Shown piece after piece: positions 1 through 6,595 of a stretch of DNA of 9,371 nucleotides. Numbering within the stretch: the first letter of the stretch is position 1; every line of letters starts with the position of its first letter. A model generated the notes under the pieces. It saw only the letters and a list, made by a program, of their open reading frames with translations, did not search any database and was not told the DNA's origin. The DNA comes from an uncultured Lachnospiraceae bacterium (GTDB lineage Bacteria > Bacillota > Clostridia > Lachnospirales > Lachnospiraceae), in the NCBI GenBank assembly GCA_902797565.1, contig CADBTO010000311.1, forward strand, positions 1 through 9,371, read 5' to 3'. The translations under genes and the position numbers were made by a program.

Positions 1-543
1 GGGCATAAACTGCGGGTAAATGCTGTTTTTGTTTGGAGCGATCAGGAAGAGGAAGTCTTTGCCATCTGCTGCAAGTTGTTCCTGCAAGATGGAAAGGTTG
101 TATGAAATGCCGGAAAGGGCGCTGTCTGACAAGGTCCGTTTTCCAAAATAGTCATCCAGGGTATCGGCCATAAACAGCCAGCCGCTTTGGCCGACGACTG
201 CTTTTTCCGGAATCGAGGATGTCTGGAATGCGGTTTGTTTGATCCGGGCACTGCCTTCCACCAGTTGTCTGCGGAAGGCAAAGTTGTCTGAAAAATAGTC
301 ACCCAGATCGGAAAGCAGGTGGATTCCTGGTTTTGGCAATCTGGTCACGCTTGCATCGGATTCCGCCCCTTGCCGTCCAAAGACAGGGAACAGGAGCAGG
401 GGGATGCTGAGGGATGCCATACCAAGTATGACAAACAGCCGCTTCCCCATGCCTGTCTGCGCGTTGTTTTTTTCGGATGCTGCCCGGTTATGATTTGCCT
501 GTGGTTGTTTGATGTTGATTTTCGTGTTCATGCTGGTTTTCAT
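1..543 (-). CDS. AlgX/AlgJ/DHHW-like membrane-anchored surface protein, N-terminal part (gene runs off the left edge)
   Basis: Only the first 181 codons are in the window, uninterrupted to base 1. The protein has a 34-residue cytoplasmic-type tail rich in N, Q and K, one membrane segment at about residues 35-56, then an extracytoplasmic region. Two stretches are typical of the AlgX/AlgJ and Firmicutes DHHW families: SDNFAFRRQLV (85-95) and FLFLIAPNKNSIYP (164-177). Between them, GQSGWLFMADTLDDYFG (118-134) fits the strand that opens the SGNH-hydrolase-like domain. Relatives O-acetylate exopolysaccharide or cell-wall polymers, usually with an AlgI/MBOAT partner; the catalytic residues would lie beyond the window, so activity is inferred. 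The start at 543 is chosen because its ATG overlaps the TGA of the upstream transglutaminase-like gene (ATGA) and has an AGGGA about six bases upstream. Translational coupling is likely. A later Met at residue 32 would lose only the tail. Confidence 0.8.
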   Translation of the reverse strand, partial: MKTSMNTKINIKQPQANHNRAASEKNNAQTGMGKRLFVILGMASLSIPLLLFPVFGRQGAESDASVTRLPKPGIHLLSDLGDYFSDNFAFRRQLVEGSARIKQTAFQTSSIPEKAVVGQSGWLFMADTLDDYFGKRTLSDSALSGISYNLSILQEQLAADGKDFLFLIAPNKNSIYPQFMP

Positions 544-1976
544 GCCAATCCCTGGTAGATCTCTATAGGATCTTCCTCATCATCTTCCGGAGGGATATAA
601 GTCCGGATTGCAAAATTTCCATAATCATACAGCCCGTCCTCTCCTTCTCCGATATCACAGTTTGGTGATACAGACTGGGACTTCGGATGTCCAAGAAGGG
701 ACAGAAGCTTTTCTGCGGGTTTCCCTGGAACGGCTGCCTGGTTGATTTTCCTGCTCTTGGCCGGGGCATACACGCCTTTTGAAGAGAACACGAAAAATTT
801 TCCGTGCAATACATGGATTCCTTTGAGCCGCTCGCCTGTTTCCGAGTAGTAACAGGTTTTTCCGTCTGACCATCCGTGGTACGCCTTCCCGTTCGGACGA
901 ACCAGGTAGCGATGGCCGGATACCTTCACCTCGGAAATCTTCTTTGGTTCGAAAAGTACGCCTTTTTTTCCAAATACATAATAGGACTGTTTTACCTGGC
1001 GGGCACCGCCTGCCAGCGCTTTCCCGTCTTCAGAAAAATAATATTTGTTTCCTGCAATCCGGAGCCACCGGTTTTTCACGGCTTTTCCGTTTTTGAAAAA
1101 ATAATGGGATCCGTCTTTTTTTTGCAAACCATCTTTGCTGCTTGTGATTGCTTTGGCTGTTTTTGCCGCATGGGAAGGGCTGTAATATGGTACCGGAACA
1201 TGCAGGATGGCATGCCCGTAATAGCTTCCATAGGAAACCCCGTAATAATTTGCGAAGCTTTTTGCTTCTGCAAAGAGCGGGTCATACACCCGCCCGTCCA
1301 CTTCTGCCCAGCTGTGCCCTTCTCCGCGGGTGCCTTTGGCATCGTTGCAGACATAAATGTTTTTCATACCAAGCGCTGCACAAAGGTAGGCAAACGAGCA
1401 GGCATCCGCATGGCAATCCCCGGCTCCCCGGACGAAATGGTCATTGGCATTGACTGCCGGCCAATCATCTGTGGGATAGAATTTCCGCTGCATCTTGTAT
1501 GGAAAGTGCATCGTATAACGAAAACATGCCAGGAGCTTCTGGCTCTCGGACATCTTGCTGTTTGTGATTTTCGCAGCGACTTCCCGTGCGCGGACCAGTG
1601 TCGTATAATCCTGTGCGTCCGCATCCGTCATGGGTTTTCCGGTGGCATAATAATAATTTCCTTTGTAACGGATCGCTTCCAGTACCGCGTCTTTTCCAAC
1701 CAGATACCGTTTGCCGTCTGCCTTTGTTTCTTTTTCCTGGAGTACGCCATAGGGATTGAAGTAATAATACTTCCCTTCTATTTTTGCAACGCCAGTTACA
1801 GGCAGTCCTTTTTTGTAATAATACTGCTTCCCTTGCCGCTTCACCCATCCCTGGGATGCCTTTGCTGCATGCACAGGCATCCCGGATGTGAATACGCCGA
1901 AGGGGCAGGCAAGCAAGAGTATCAGGACCAGAAGCAGCAAGCGGTATGGATTTTGTTTGGTGTTCTGTTTTTTCAT
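540..1976 (-). CDS. Secreted transglutaminase-like protein with cell-wall/glucan-binding repeats
   Basis: 478 residues. Hydrophobic signal sequence at about 11-29 with a plausible cleavage after VHA (35-37). Four aromatic-rich repeats of the cell-wall/choline/glucan-binding type (about 42-116, e.g. GKQYYYKKG, GKYYYFNPYG) come before a transglutaminase-like core (about 120-265), and about six more follow (about 284-403). The core has a catalytic-triad pattern: Cys188 in GAGDCHADAC, His221 in GEGHSWAEVDG and Asp232 in YDPLF. Such domains act as proteases, peptidases or crosslinking enzymes; the substrate here is unknown. The repeats suggest attachment to cell wall or exopolysaccharide rather than sortase anchoring, since no LPXTG is present. 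The C-terminus (about 418-478) resembles the first half of a beta-rich domain of clostridial lipoproteins (SVSPNC, LYDYGNFAIRTY). The start has AGGAGG seven bases upstream. It lies 64 bases after the chemoreceptor gene and overlaps the AlgX-like gene by four bases. Confidence 0.88.
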   Translation of the reverse strand: MKKQNTKQNPYRLLLLVLILLLACPFGVFTSGMPVHAAKASQGWVKRQGKQYYYKKGLPVTGVAKIEGKYYYFNPYGVLQEKETKADGKRYLVGKDAVLEAIRYKGNYYYATGKPMTDADAQDYTTLVRAREVAAKITNSKMSESQKLLACFRYTMHFPYKMQRKFYPTDDWPAVNANDHFVRGAGDCHADACSFAYLCAALGMKNIYVCNDAKGTRGEGHSWAEVDGRVYDPLFAEAKSFANYYGVSYGSYYGHAILHVPVPYYSPSHAAKTAKAITSSKDGLQKKDGSHYFFKNGKAVKNRWLRIAGNKYYFSEDGKALAGGARQVKQSYYVFGKKGVLFEPKKISEVKVSGHRYLVRPNGKAYHGWSDGKTCYYSETGERLKGIHVLHGKFFVFSSKGVYAPAKSRKINQAAVPGKPAEKLLSLLGHPKSQSVSPNCDIGEGEDGLYDYGNFAIRTYIPPEDDEEDPIEIYQGLA

Positions 1977-1982
1977 GACCTG

Positions 1983-1989
1983 CCCTCCT
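1983..1989 (-). promoter_or_regulatory. Strong ribosome binding site of the transglutaminase-like gene
   Basis: On the minus strand AGGAGGG lies seven bases before the ATG at 1976, which fixes that start. The 64-base gap to the chemoreceptor stop (1977-2040) shows no clear promoter and no hairpin with a T-run. The only dyad is a wide TGCTGT/ACAGCA pair (1994-1999 and 2035-2040), too loose to call a terminator. Confidence 0.8.
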
Positions 1990-2040
1990 GTACTGCTGTC
2001 AAAAGCCTGGGTCCAGTATGCGGCCCCGGCAGAAACAGCA

Positions 2041-4152
2041 TTATAATTTGAACTGCCTTACGATGCTGTCCAGGTTTTCGGATACTTCCAGCTGTTCTCC
2101 TGCCATGTCCGAAACGGTTTCTACAATGCCGGCCACTTCATCCATAGTATCCGTGACTTCGGAGGAGTTTGTTGCGGTTTCTGTTGCAGATTCCGCAATC
2201 GATGCAACAGCTGCGTTCACCTGCTCCATAGAATCACTGATATAAGACACCATTTCAGAGATCCGGTCTGAAAGATTCCCGAATTTCTTTGCGTCCTCGC
2301 CATAGCTTTTCCCAACTTCGATGAATTTTGCGTAATCCGGTGTCACCGTATTCTCCACGAAGCTGAGCAGTGCCATCGCGCTTTCCTTCAATGCCTGGAA
2401 GGCTTCCTGGATATCATTGATCGTCTGCTGGATTTCATCTACGGCGCTCTTGGTTTCGGTTGCCAGGTTGTTGACCTCGGAAGCGACGACCGCGAAGCCT
2501 CTCCCGTGTTCTCCAGCACGTGCTGCCTCAATTGAAGCATTCAGCGAAAGCAGGTTGATCTGGCTGGCGATATCCGCGATGGAATCTGCCAGGGTTCCGA
2601 TCTGTTTGACCACTTCTGCCTGTTCTGCTGCCCGGTTCAGCTCTTCGCCGCGCTGCCGTGCAATGCTGATTGCCAGATCATTTGCCTCCCGGCTTTCTTT
2701 TACGATCTGCTGTGCCTTCTGTTCGATGGCGATTGCTTCCCGCTTGGTTTCAGCCGTTTCCTCTGCAAGCATGCGGACGGAATCATTGACTTCGTTTGCT
2801 GAAGCAGAGACCTGTTCGGTAGCTGCCCCGGTATTTGTCATGGCATCATTGACTTTCTCCATGGCAACAGAGATTTCTTCAAAGCGGTTGGTCAGGTCGT
2901 TGGCTTTTCCGGAAAGTTCATTGGAAGATACATTTACTTTCCCGGATCCTGTCCCGATATTCCGGATGACGTTGCTGTTGTTATCAAACATGACGTTCAG
3001 CGAGCGTGCCATTTCTCCGAGTTCGTCTTTGCGCTTTGCAGGAAGCCGTCCAATCGTGAAGTCTCCCTGTGCCAGGCTGCTTGCGAATGCACGTACCAGG
3101 TTCACCGCCTTTGCCATATTGCTGACCTGGATAATGATCAGGATGGTTGAAACCGCGATTGCCACAACCAGGATAATGATGGAAACCGTGTTCATCTTCC
3201 GGACAGGTGCATTGATCTCTGATTCCGGCATGGTCAGCCCCATTTTCCAGCCTGTGGACGCAAGTGTGCCCCAGTACAGATCCCGGGTATCTCCTTCGTA
3301 ACGGAATGCACCGGATCCTGTTTCTTCCGCCATGATCTGTGCCGTATACGCGGACATCTCCGTGCTGTCCGAAAGTTTCATCCCCTTCTGTACAGCTTCA
3401 GCATCCGTCGGGTGGTAAATATAGGATCCGGCAGTATCCACGAACCAGACACTCCCGTTCTCTCCCACTTTGATGCTGGAAAATTCTTCCTGAATCGAAG
3501 AAAGCATCAGGTCCACTGTGATGCATCCGATGAATTTTCCGTTTTCCAGGATGGGTGAAGAGCAGCTTGCCATGATCTGTCCACTGGTTTCGTCATAATA
3601 GGGATTCGTGATCACGGCATCGATGGTACTCATTTTTTTCGCGTTTTGGTAATACTCCTGGTTAAAGTAGTCATAAGATGCATTGGAATATTCCATAGTT
3701 TCGACAATCTGTCCGCCTTCTTTGTACCAATAAGGGCCGACATATTTTTCATTTGCATCGTAGACATTTGGTTCAAACCAGATCCCTGCGCCCATGAGCA
3801 TGTCATTATCCGAAACGACTGCGCCAAACGCATCCTTGTATGCAGACAGGGATGCCTCTTTGTATGTCCCTGCTACGGACTGTGCCAGTGTTTTTGCGGT
3901 TCGCTTCACTTCCGCCAGCTGCCCGTTCACGAAATTCTCCAATTCTCCCAGCGTTGCGGTCATCTGACTGGATGTTGCCTGATTGATGATTCTCTGGCTC
4001 ATAATCCCGGTTCCCAGGCCGATGGCAAGGAGTGCGATTGCAACGGTCGGGATAATGGACAGCAAAAGCTTCGCCTGGATTCCAAGTCCCGGTGTCTTGG
4101 CAGGCTTTGCATGCTGCGTACTCCCCTTGTTTGTGCCTGATGATAATGCCAT
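2041..4152 (-). CDS. Methyl-accepting chemotaxis protein with a dCache-type sensor
   Basis: Transmembrane chemoreceptor that signals to CheA/CheW; 703 residues from the chosen start. Order of domains: cytoplasmic tail; TM1 about 28-50; double-Cache-like extracellular sensor about 51-318, with [10 protein letters not shown] (138-147), [13 protein letters not shown] (181-193) and [15 protein letters not shown] (203-217) typical of the membrane-distal module; TM2 about 322-343; HAMP about 344-397 with [14 protein letters not shown]; signalling coiled coil about 430-690 with the hairpin tip [20 protein letters not shown] (531-550). No CheR-docking pentapeptide ends the protein. The start is the ATG at 4152, preceded by AAGGGGAG; an upstream in-frame ATG at 4200 has no such site. 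The ligand is unknown: the pocket lacks the Arg-x-Trp-Tyr signature of amino-acid-binding dCache receptors (Pro140 sits where Arg is expected). It is followed on the same strand by two surface-protein genes. Confidence 0.95.
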   Translation of the reverse strand: MALSSGTNKGSTQHAKPAKTPGLGIQAKLLLSIIPTVAIALLAIGLGTGIMSQRIINQATSSQMTATLGELENFVNGQLAEVKRTAKTLAQSVAGTYKEASLSAYKDAFGAVVSDNDMLMGAGIWFEPNVYDANEKYVGPYWYKEGGQIVETMEYSNASYDYFNQEYYQNAKKMSTIDAVITNPYYDETSGQIMASCSSPILENGKFIGCITVDLMLSSIQEEFSSIKVGENGSVWFVDTAGSYIYHPTDAEAVQKGMKLSDSTEMSAYTAQIMAEETGSGAFRYEGDTRDLYWGTLASTGWKMGLTMPESEINAPVRKMNTVSIIILVVAIAVSTILIIIQVSNMAKAVNLVRAFASSLAQGDFTIGRLPAKRKDELGEMARSLNVMFDNNSNVIRNIGTGSGKVNVSSNELSGKANDLTNRFEEISVAMEKVNDAMTNTGAATEQVSASANEVNDSVRMLAEETAETKREAIAIEQKAQQIVKESREANDLAISIARQRGEELNRAAEQAEVVKQIGTLADSIADIASQINLLSLNASIEAARAGEHGRGFAVVASEVNNLATETKSAVDEIQQTINDIQEAFQALKESAMALLSFVENTVTPDYAKFIEVGKSYGEDAKKFGNLSDRISEMVSYISDSMEQVNAAVASIAESATETATNSSEVTDTMDEVAGIVETVSDMAGEQLEVSENLDSIVRQFKL

Positions 4153-4191
4153 AGTATCTCCCCTTTCTACGATAAAGTCTGTTAAGTACCA

Positions 4192-4209
4192 GGGGAACAC
4201 ACATTCCCC
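4192..4209. promoter_or_regulatory. Small hairpin in the chemoreceptor leader
   Basis: GGGGAA (4192-4197), a six-base CACACA loop, then TTCCCC (4204-4209) form a perfect six-pair stem between the predicted transcription start and the ribosome binding site of the chemoreceptor gene. No T-run follows on either strand, so it is not a terminator. It could be an mRNA stabiliser or an operator; neither is shown. Confidence 0.35.
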
Positions 4210-4232
4210 CTATATCACGGTAAATATTCATA

Positions 4233-4241
4233 ATTATATCA
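4233..4241 (-). promoter_or_regulatory. Extended -10 promoter candidate for the chemoreceptor gene
   Basis: Read on the minus strand this is TGATATAAT, a TGn extension plus a perfect TATAAT. The hexamer 17 bases upstream, TAGCAA, matches the -35 consensus poorly, which is usual for extended -10 promoters. Transcription would begin near 4226, giving a leader of about 74 bases. Confidence 0.5.
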
Positions 4242-4450
4242 TACAGGAAAAGGGATTGCTATAATTTTCTGGTTTTTTTCTAAAAAAGCTTGATTTATAC
4301 GAAAAAATGTAATAAAATTGTAACAATTTTGGCATAGAACATTTTTCATAGAAGCTATTTTGCGTAAAAGCCATTGAATGGGTACATAGATTATTGCCGC
4401 GGCGGGATTTTATAGTGGATCCTGCCAGATCTGATAGTAGGAGGATTCTT

Positions 4451-5758
4451 ATGGCATTGAAATTGACACTTCCGTCATGGAAGCCGGCCGCAGGAGCGGC
4501 TTTGGCCATTTGTTGTACGTTCCTGTCTTTTTCTGCGCCGCTTTCCGGAGTTCCGGGCAGTGCAGGTGAAAGTCTGATTCACGGAATTGTTGCTGAAGCA
4601 GCACCTTCCAAGCCATCGGGTGTTGTGATCAAAGATACGCTGGATGGAGACCATTCGATTGTAACCATATCATGGAGCAAGGCATCCGGGGCCGCAGGCT
4701 ATCGGGTCCTGTATCAGGAACAAGGGGATACGAAGCAGTCCGAATTTGCCCTGACAACGGGACTTGCAGCTACAAACAAGGGGAATGCGCGGGTTGTCCT
4801 CAAGTCCCAGACAACGTATATTTTTTATGTGAAATCTTATTATTACAATGTATCCATACGGAAGCTTGTGTACAGCAGCCCTACAGTCGTCAAGTTCACG
4901 ACGTCCCACAAGAAAAACCAGCTTAAAAATATGAAAGCCACCATCATTGGCCCGAAATACAAACAGGTTTCTGTGTCAAAGAAAGAAAAATCGTCGATCC
5001 TGTTCCTGAAGGCAGCAGGGATTGAAGGTGCAGCAGATGGGACAACGGGGAACGCAGCGGCAGATGCCGCGAATGGGACAACGGGAACCGCAGCGGCAGA
5101 TGCAAAGGATGGCACAGCAGGGAACGCAGCGGCAGATGCCACGAATGGGACAACAGGGAATATGATGACAGACGCCACAAATGGGACAACGGGGAACGCA
5201 GCGACAGATACCACGGATGGCACAGCAGGGAACGCAGCGGCAGACGCCGCGAATGGAACGCCGGAAACTGCTGCAGAAGGTGCCGCAGACGGAACACTGG
5301 GGAATTCAGCGGCGGACGCTGCGAATGGAACACCGGAGAACGTCACGGGAGATTCCAAAGACGGGACATCAGAAACTGCTGCGGGAGATTCCAAGGACGG
5401 GACGCCGGAAACTGCAGCAAAAGATGCAGCGGATAATGGATCCGCGGATGAAGCCTCTGTCTCCAAGTCACTGCCGCAGGTGATCTATACCTTCAAGCTG
5501 AAATGGAAAGCTGTCAAGGGAATTTCTGTAAAAAAATGCGTCTTATATGATGCAGATACGGACAAGAAGATTTCGTCTTCCGTATACAAGTTCAAGGAAA
5601 CCAAGGAAGGTGCAAAAAGCACGAAATTCAAATTGAAATATAAAGCGAAGAAAGGGAGCTATCATGTACCGGAAAGCATCCGATGCGTGGTCAAAGATTC
5701 CCTGGGGGACAGTTATGAGATCCTGATCGATGACGTGCCCCAGCCGGATGAAACATAA
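4451..5758 (+). CDS. Secreted fibronectin-III-like protein with a 12-residue tandem-repeat region
   Basis: 435 residues, no family I can name. Signal-type hydrophobic segment at about 12-29 with possible cleavage after GSA (38) or AEA (50). Residues about 52-151 look like a fibronectin type III domain: PSKPSGVVIK, VTISWSKASGAAGYRVLYQE, then TTYIFYVKSYYY and a closing strand. Residues about 158-193 and 338-430 are Lys-rich beta segments that could be one further sandwich domain, separated by eleven 12-residue repeats (194-325). The repeats are Ala/Gly/Thr/Asp-rich and probably extended and acidic. No catalytic motif, sortase signal or membrane anchor is seen; a cell-surface or matrix protein is an inference. 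The start at 4451 is chosen because AGGAGG lies six bases upstream; an in-frame ATG at 4394 has no site and would spoil the signal peptide. Monocistronic, ended by a strong terminator. Confidence 0.85.
   Translation: MALKLTLPSWKPAAGAALAICCTFLSFSAPLSGVPGSAGESLIHGIVAEAAPSKPSGVVIKDTLDGDHSIVTISWSKASGAAGYRVLYQEQGDTKQSEFALTTGLAATNKGNARVVLKSQTTYIFYVKSYYYNVSIRKLVYSSPTVVKFTTSHKKNQLKNMKATIIGPKYKQVSVSKKEKSSILFLKAAGIEGAADGTTGNAAADAANGTTGTAAADAKDGTAGNAAADATNGTTGNMMTDATNGTTGNAATDTTDGTAGNAAADAANGTPETAAEGAADGTLGNSAADAANGTPENVTGDSKDGTSETAAGDSKDGTPETAAKDAADNGSADEASVSKSLPQVIYTFKLKWKAVKGISVKKCVLYDADTDKKISSSVYKFKETKEGAKSTKFKLKYKAKKGSYHVPESIRCVVKDSLGDSYEILIDDVPQPDET
5030..5425 (+). repeat. Eleven tandem copies of a 36-bp coding repeat
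   Basis: Eleven contiguous 36-bp units, in frame, without length changes. Each encodes 12 residues of the form A-x-D/N-G-T-x-G/E-N/T-x-x-x-D/G. The first six copies are close to each other (GTTGNAAAD type), while the last five drift to a GTPETAA or GTPENVT type, with SKD replacing AAD or AAN in copies ten and eleven. Because the unit is a multiple of three, other frames also stay open across it. Likely to vary in copy number by slippage or unequal recombination. Confidence 0.95.
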
Positions 5759-5790
5759 TATATGCCTTGCGTCAAGCAGGGAGAAGTCTG

Positions 5791-5822
5791 GGGAAGAAGC
5801 AGTCTGCTTCTTCCCTTATTTT
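5791..5822 (+). terminator. Intrinsic terminator of the secreted fibronectin-III-like gene
   Basis: GGGAAGAAGCA (5791-5801), three-base loop GTC, then TGCTTCTTCCC (5805-5815) form a perfect 11-pair stem followed by TTATTTT. It lies 33 bases after the stop at 5758. The stem ends exactly where the stop codon of the convergent YfbR gene begins (5816-5818), so the T-run lies inside that gene. On the minus strand no T-run follows the stem, so bidirectional action is doubtful. Confidence 0.9.
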
Positions 5823-6421
5823 AATTCATCCAGCGTCCCCCCATAGGGGGGGAGGAATTCGTCCAGAAACATCTGTACTTCCGGAAATGATTCGCACATA
5901 CGGTCCAATGATTCCTGTATCGACTTTTCTGCCATCCGGAATTCGCTGTTTCCGCTCTTCCGTTCTTCGATACATTTGATCAGTGCCGAAAGCTTGTCTG
6001 CTGCTTTCACCAGTCCGCGCATGTATGCTTCATCATCATCCGCGTCTTGCGGCAGGAAGATCTCTGTATATACACGCTGCAGGTCTTCCGGTAGTTTGGA
6101 GATCAGCCGTTCGTCCGCTTTTGCCTCCACGCCTTTGAAGGCATCCCGAATATCCGGATTGTAGTATTTTATCGGTGTTGGAAGATCCCCGGTAATGATT
6201 TCAGACGCGTCATGGTACAAACCGACCAATGCGGCTTTTTCCGCATTCAGTGTTCTCCCAAACCGTATGTTTGCGATCGTACAGAGGGCATGCGCGATCA
6301 TTGCCACTTCCAGGGAATGCTCGGATAAAGACTCCGGGCGGCTGGAGCGCATCAATGACCAGCGCTCGATATATTTCATTCTGGAAACAGCCGCAAAAAA
6401 AGTACTGGTTTTCCCTGTCAT
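5816..6421 (-). CDS. yfbR: YfbR-family HD-domain 5'-deoxynucleotidase
   Basis: 201 residues, the length of the Escherichia coli enzyme. YfbR removes phosphate from deoxyribonucleoside 5'-monophosphates in the cytoplasm using a divalent metal and takes part in dNTP pool turnover. The family's metal and substrate residues are all present: Arg20-Trp21 in IERWSLMRS, His35 in SEHSLEVAM, His70-Asp71 with Glu74 and Asp79 in GLYHDASEIITGDLPTP, and Asp142 in KAADKLSALIKC. The C-terminal FLPPYGGTLDE also matches. The start at 6421 has GGGGAGAGG just upstream. The gene diverges from the small XRE regulator, with which it shares a 174-base intergenic region, and converges on the secreted-protein gene, whose terminator stem abuts its stop codon. 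Assignment is by recalled alignment to YfbR; activity is not shown. Confidence 0.93.
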   Translation of the reverse strand: MTGKTSTFFAAVSRMKYIERWSLMRSSRPESLSEHSLEVAMIAHALCTIANIRFGRTLNAEKAALVGLYHDASEIITGDLPTPIKYYNPDIRDAFKGVEAKADERLISKLPEDLQRVYTEIFLPQDADDDEAYMRGLVKAADKLSALIKCIEERKSGNSEFRMAEKSIQESLDRMCESFPEVQMFLDEFLPPYGGTLDELK

Positions 6422-6466
6422 AATCCTCTCCCCATGTAAAAAATACGGATTTTCTCAAAATAATGC

Positions 6467-6495
6467 TTGCATATGGTGACAGCTTGTATTATACT
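6467..6495 (+). promoter_or_regulatory. Candidate sigma-A promoter of the small XRE regulator
   Basis: TTGCAT (6467-6472), a 17-base spacer and TATACT (6490-6495), start near 6502. The -10 falls in a 10-bp imperfect direct repeat, TGTATTATAC (6486-6495) then TGTATTACAC (6496-6505), a possible operator for autoregulation. The start points of this and the yfbR promoter are only a few bases apart. Confidence 0.45.
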
Positions 6496-6502
6496 GTATT
6501 AC

Positions 6503-6532
6503 ACTATATGACTGCTTATTAAAAATTTACAA
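6503..6532 (-). promoter_or_regulatory. Candidate sigma-A promoter of yfbR
   Basis: On the minus strand TTGTAA (6527-6532), an 18-base spacer and TATAGT (6503-6508). Transcription would start near 6496. An alternative TATAAT at 6488-6493 has a poorer -35 (AGCAGT). Confidence 0.4.
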
Positions 6533-6595
6533 AACATATCCATACGGATGGTTTTTCTGTGACTATTTTCAAGGTTTATGAAAGGAGAACAAGCA

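Larger units (their letters stand above)
4153..4450. other. Divergent intergenic region between chemoreceptor and secreted-protein genes
   Basis: 298 bases without a credible gene, A/T-rich in its centre (about 4220-4330). It holds a minus-strand extended -10 promoter, a small hairpin in the chemoreceptor leader, and a GCCGCGGC palindrome at 4396-4403 just upstream of a possible plus-strand TATAGT (4411-4416) that lacks a good -35. A second weak plus-strand candidate is TTGCGT-17-TACATA starting near 4360. I looked for a sigma-28 motility promoter (TAAA followed by GCCGATAA) on both strands and did not find one. No riboswitch was recognised. Confidence 0.6.

Noticed and set aside
1977..2040. 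Terminator after the chemoreceptor gene
   Set aside because: The only inverted repeat, TGCTGT with ACAGCA, has a loop of 35 bases and no T-run.
876..2051. Plus-strand open frame of 391 residues
   Set aside because: Fully antisense to the transglutaminase-like gene, which has clear domains and a strong ribosome binding site; the plus-strand product resembles nothing and has odd Cys/Phe richness.
2417..3301. Plus-strand open frame of 294 residues
   Set aside because: Antisense to the conserved HAMP and signalling region of the chemoreceptor; a Ser/Ala-rich shadow.
4153..4450. Sigma-28 flagellar promoter or c-di-GMP riboswitch before the chemoreceptor
   Set aside because: No TAAA with a correctly placed GCCGATAA on the minus strand and no recognisable riboswitch core.
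5030..5425. CRISPR-like array (36-bp repeats)
   Set aside because: The units are directly adjacent with no spacers, stay in frame and encode a protein repeat; no cas gene is nearby.
4843..5466. Long minus-strand open frame (207 residues) across the 36-bp repeats
   Set aside because: The repeat unit is a multiple of three, so a stop-free unit keeps this frame open by repetition. It is antisense to a well-supported gene with signal peptide, ribosome binding site and terminator, and its own product is a meaningless Val/Pro/Ala/Ser repeat.
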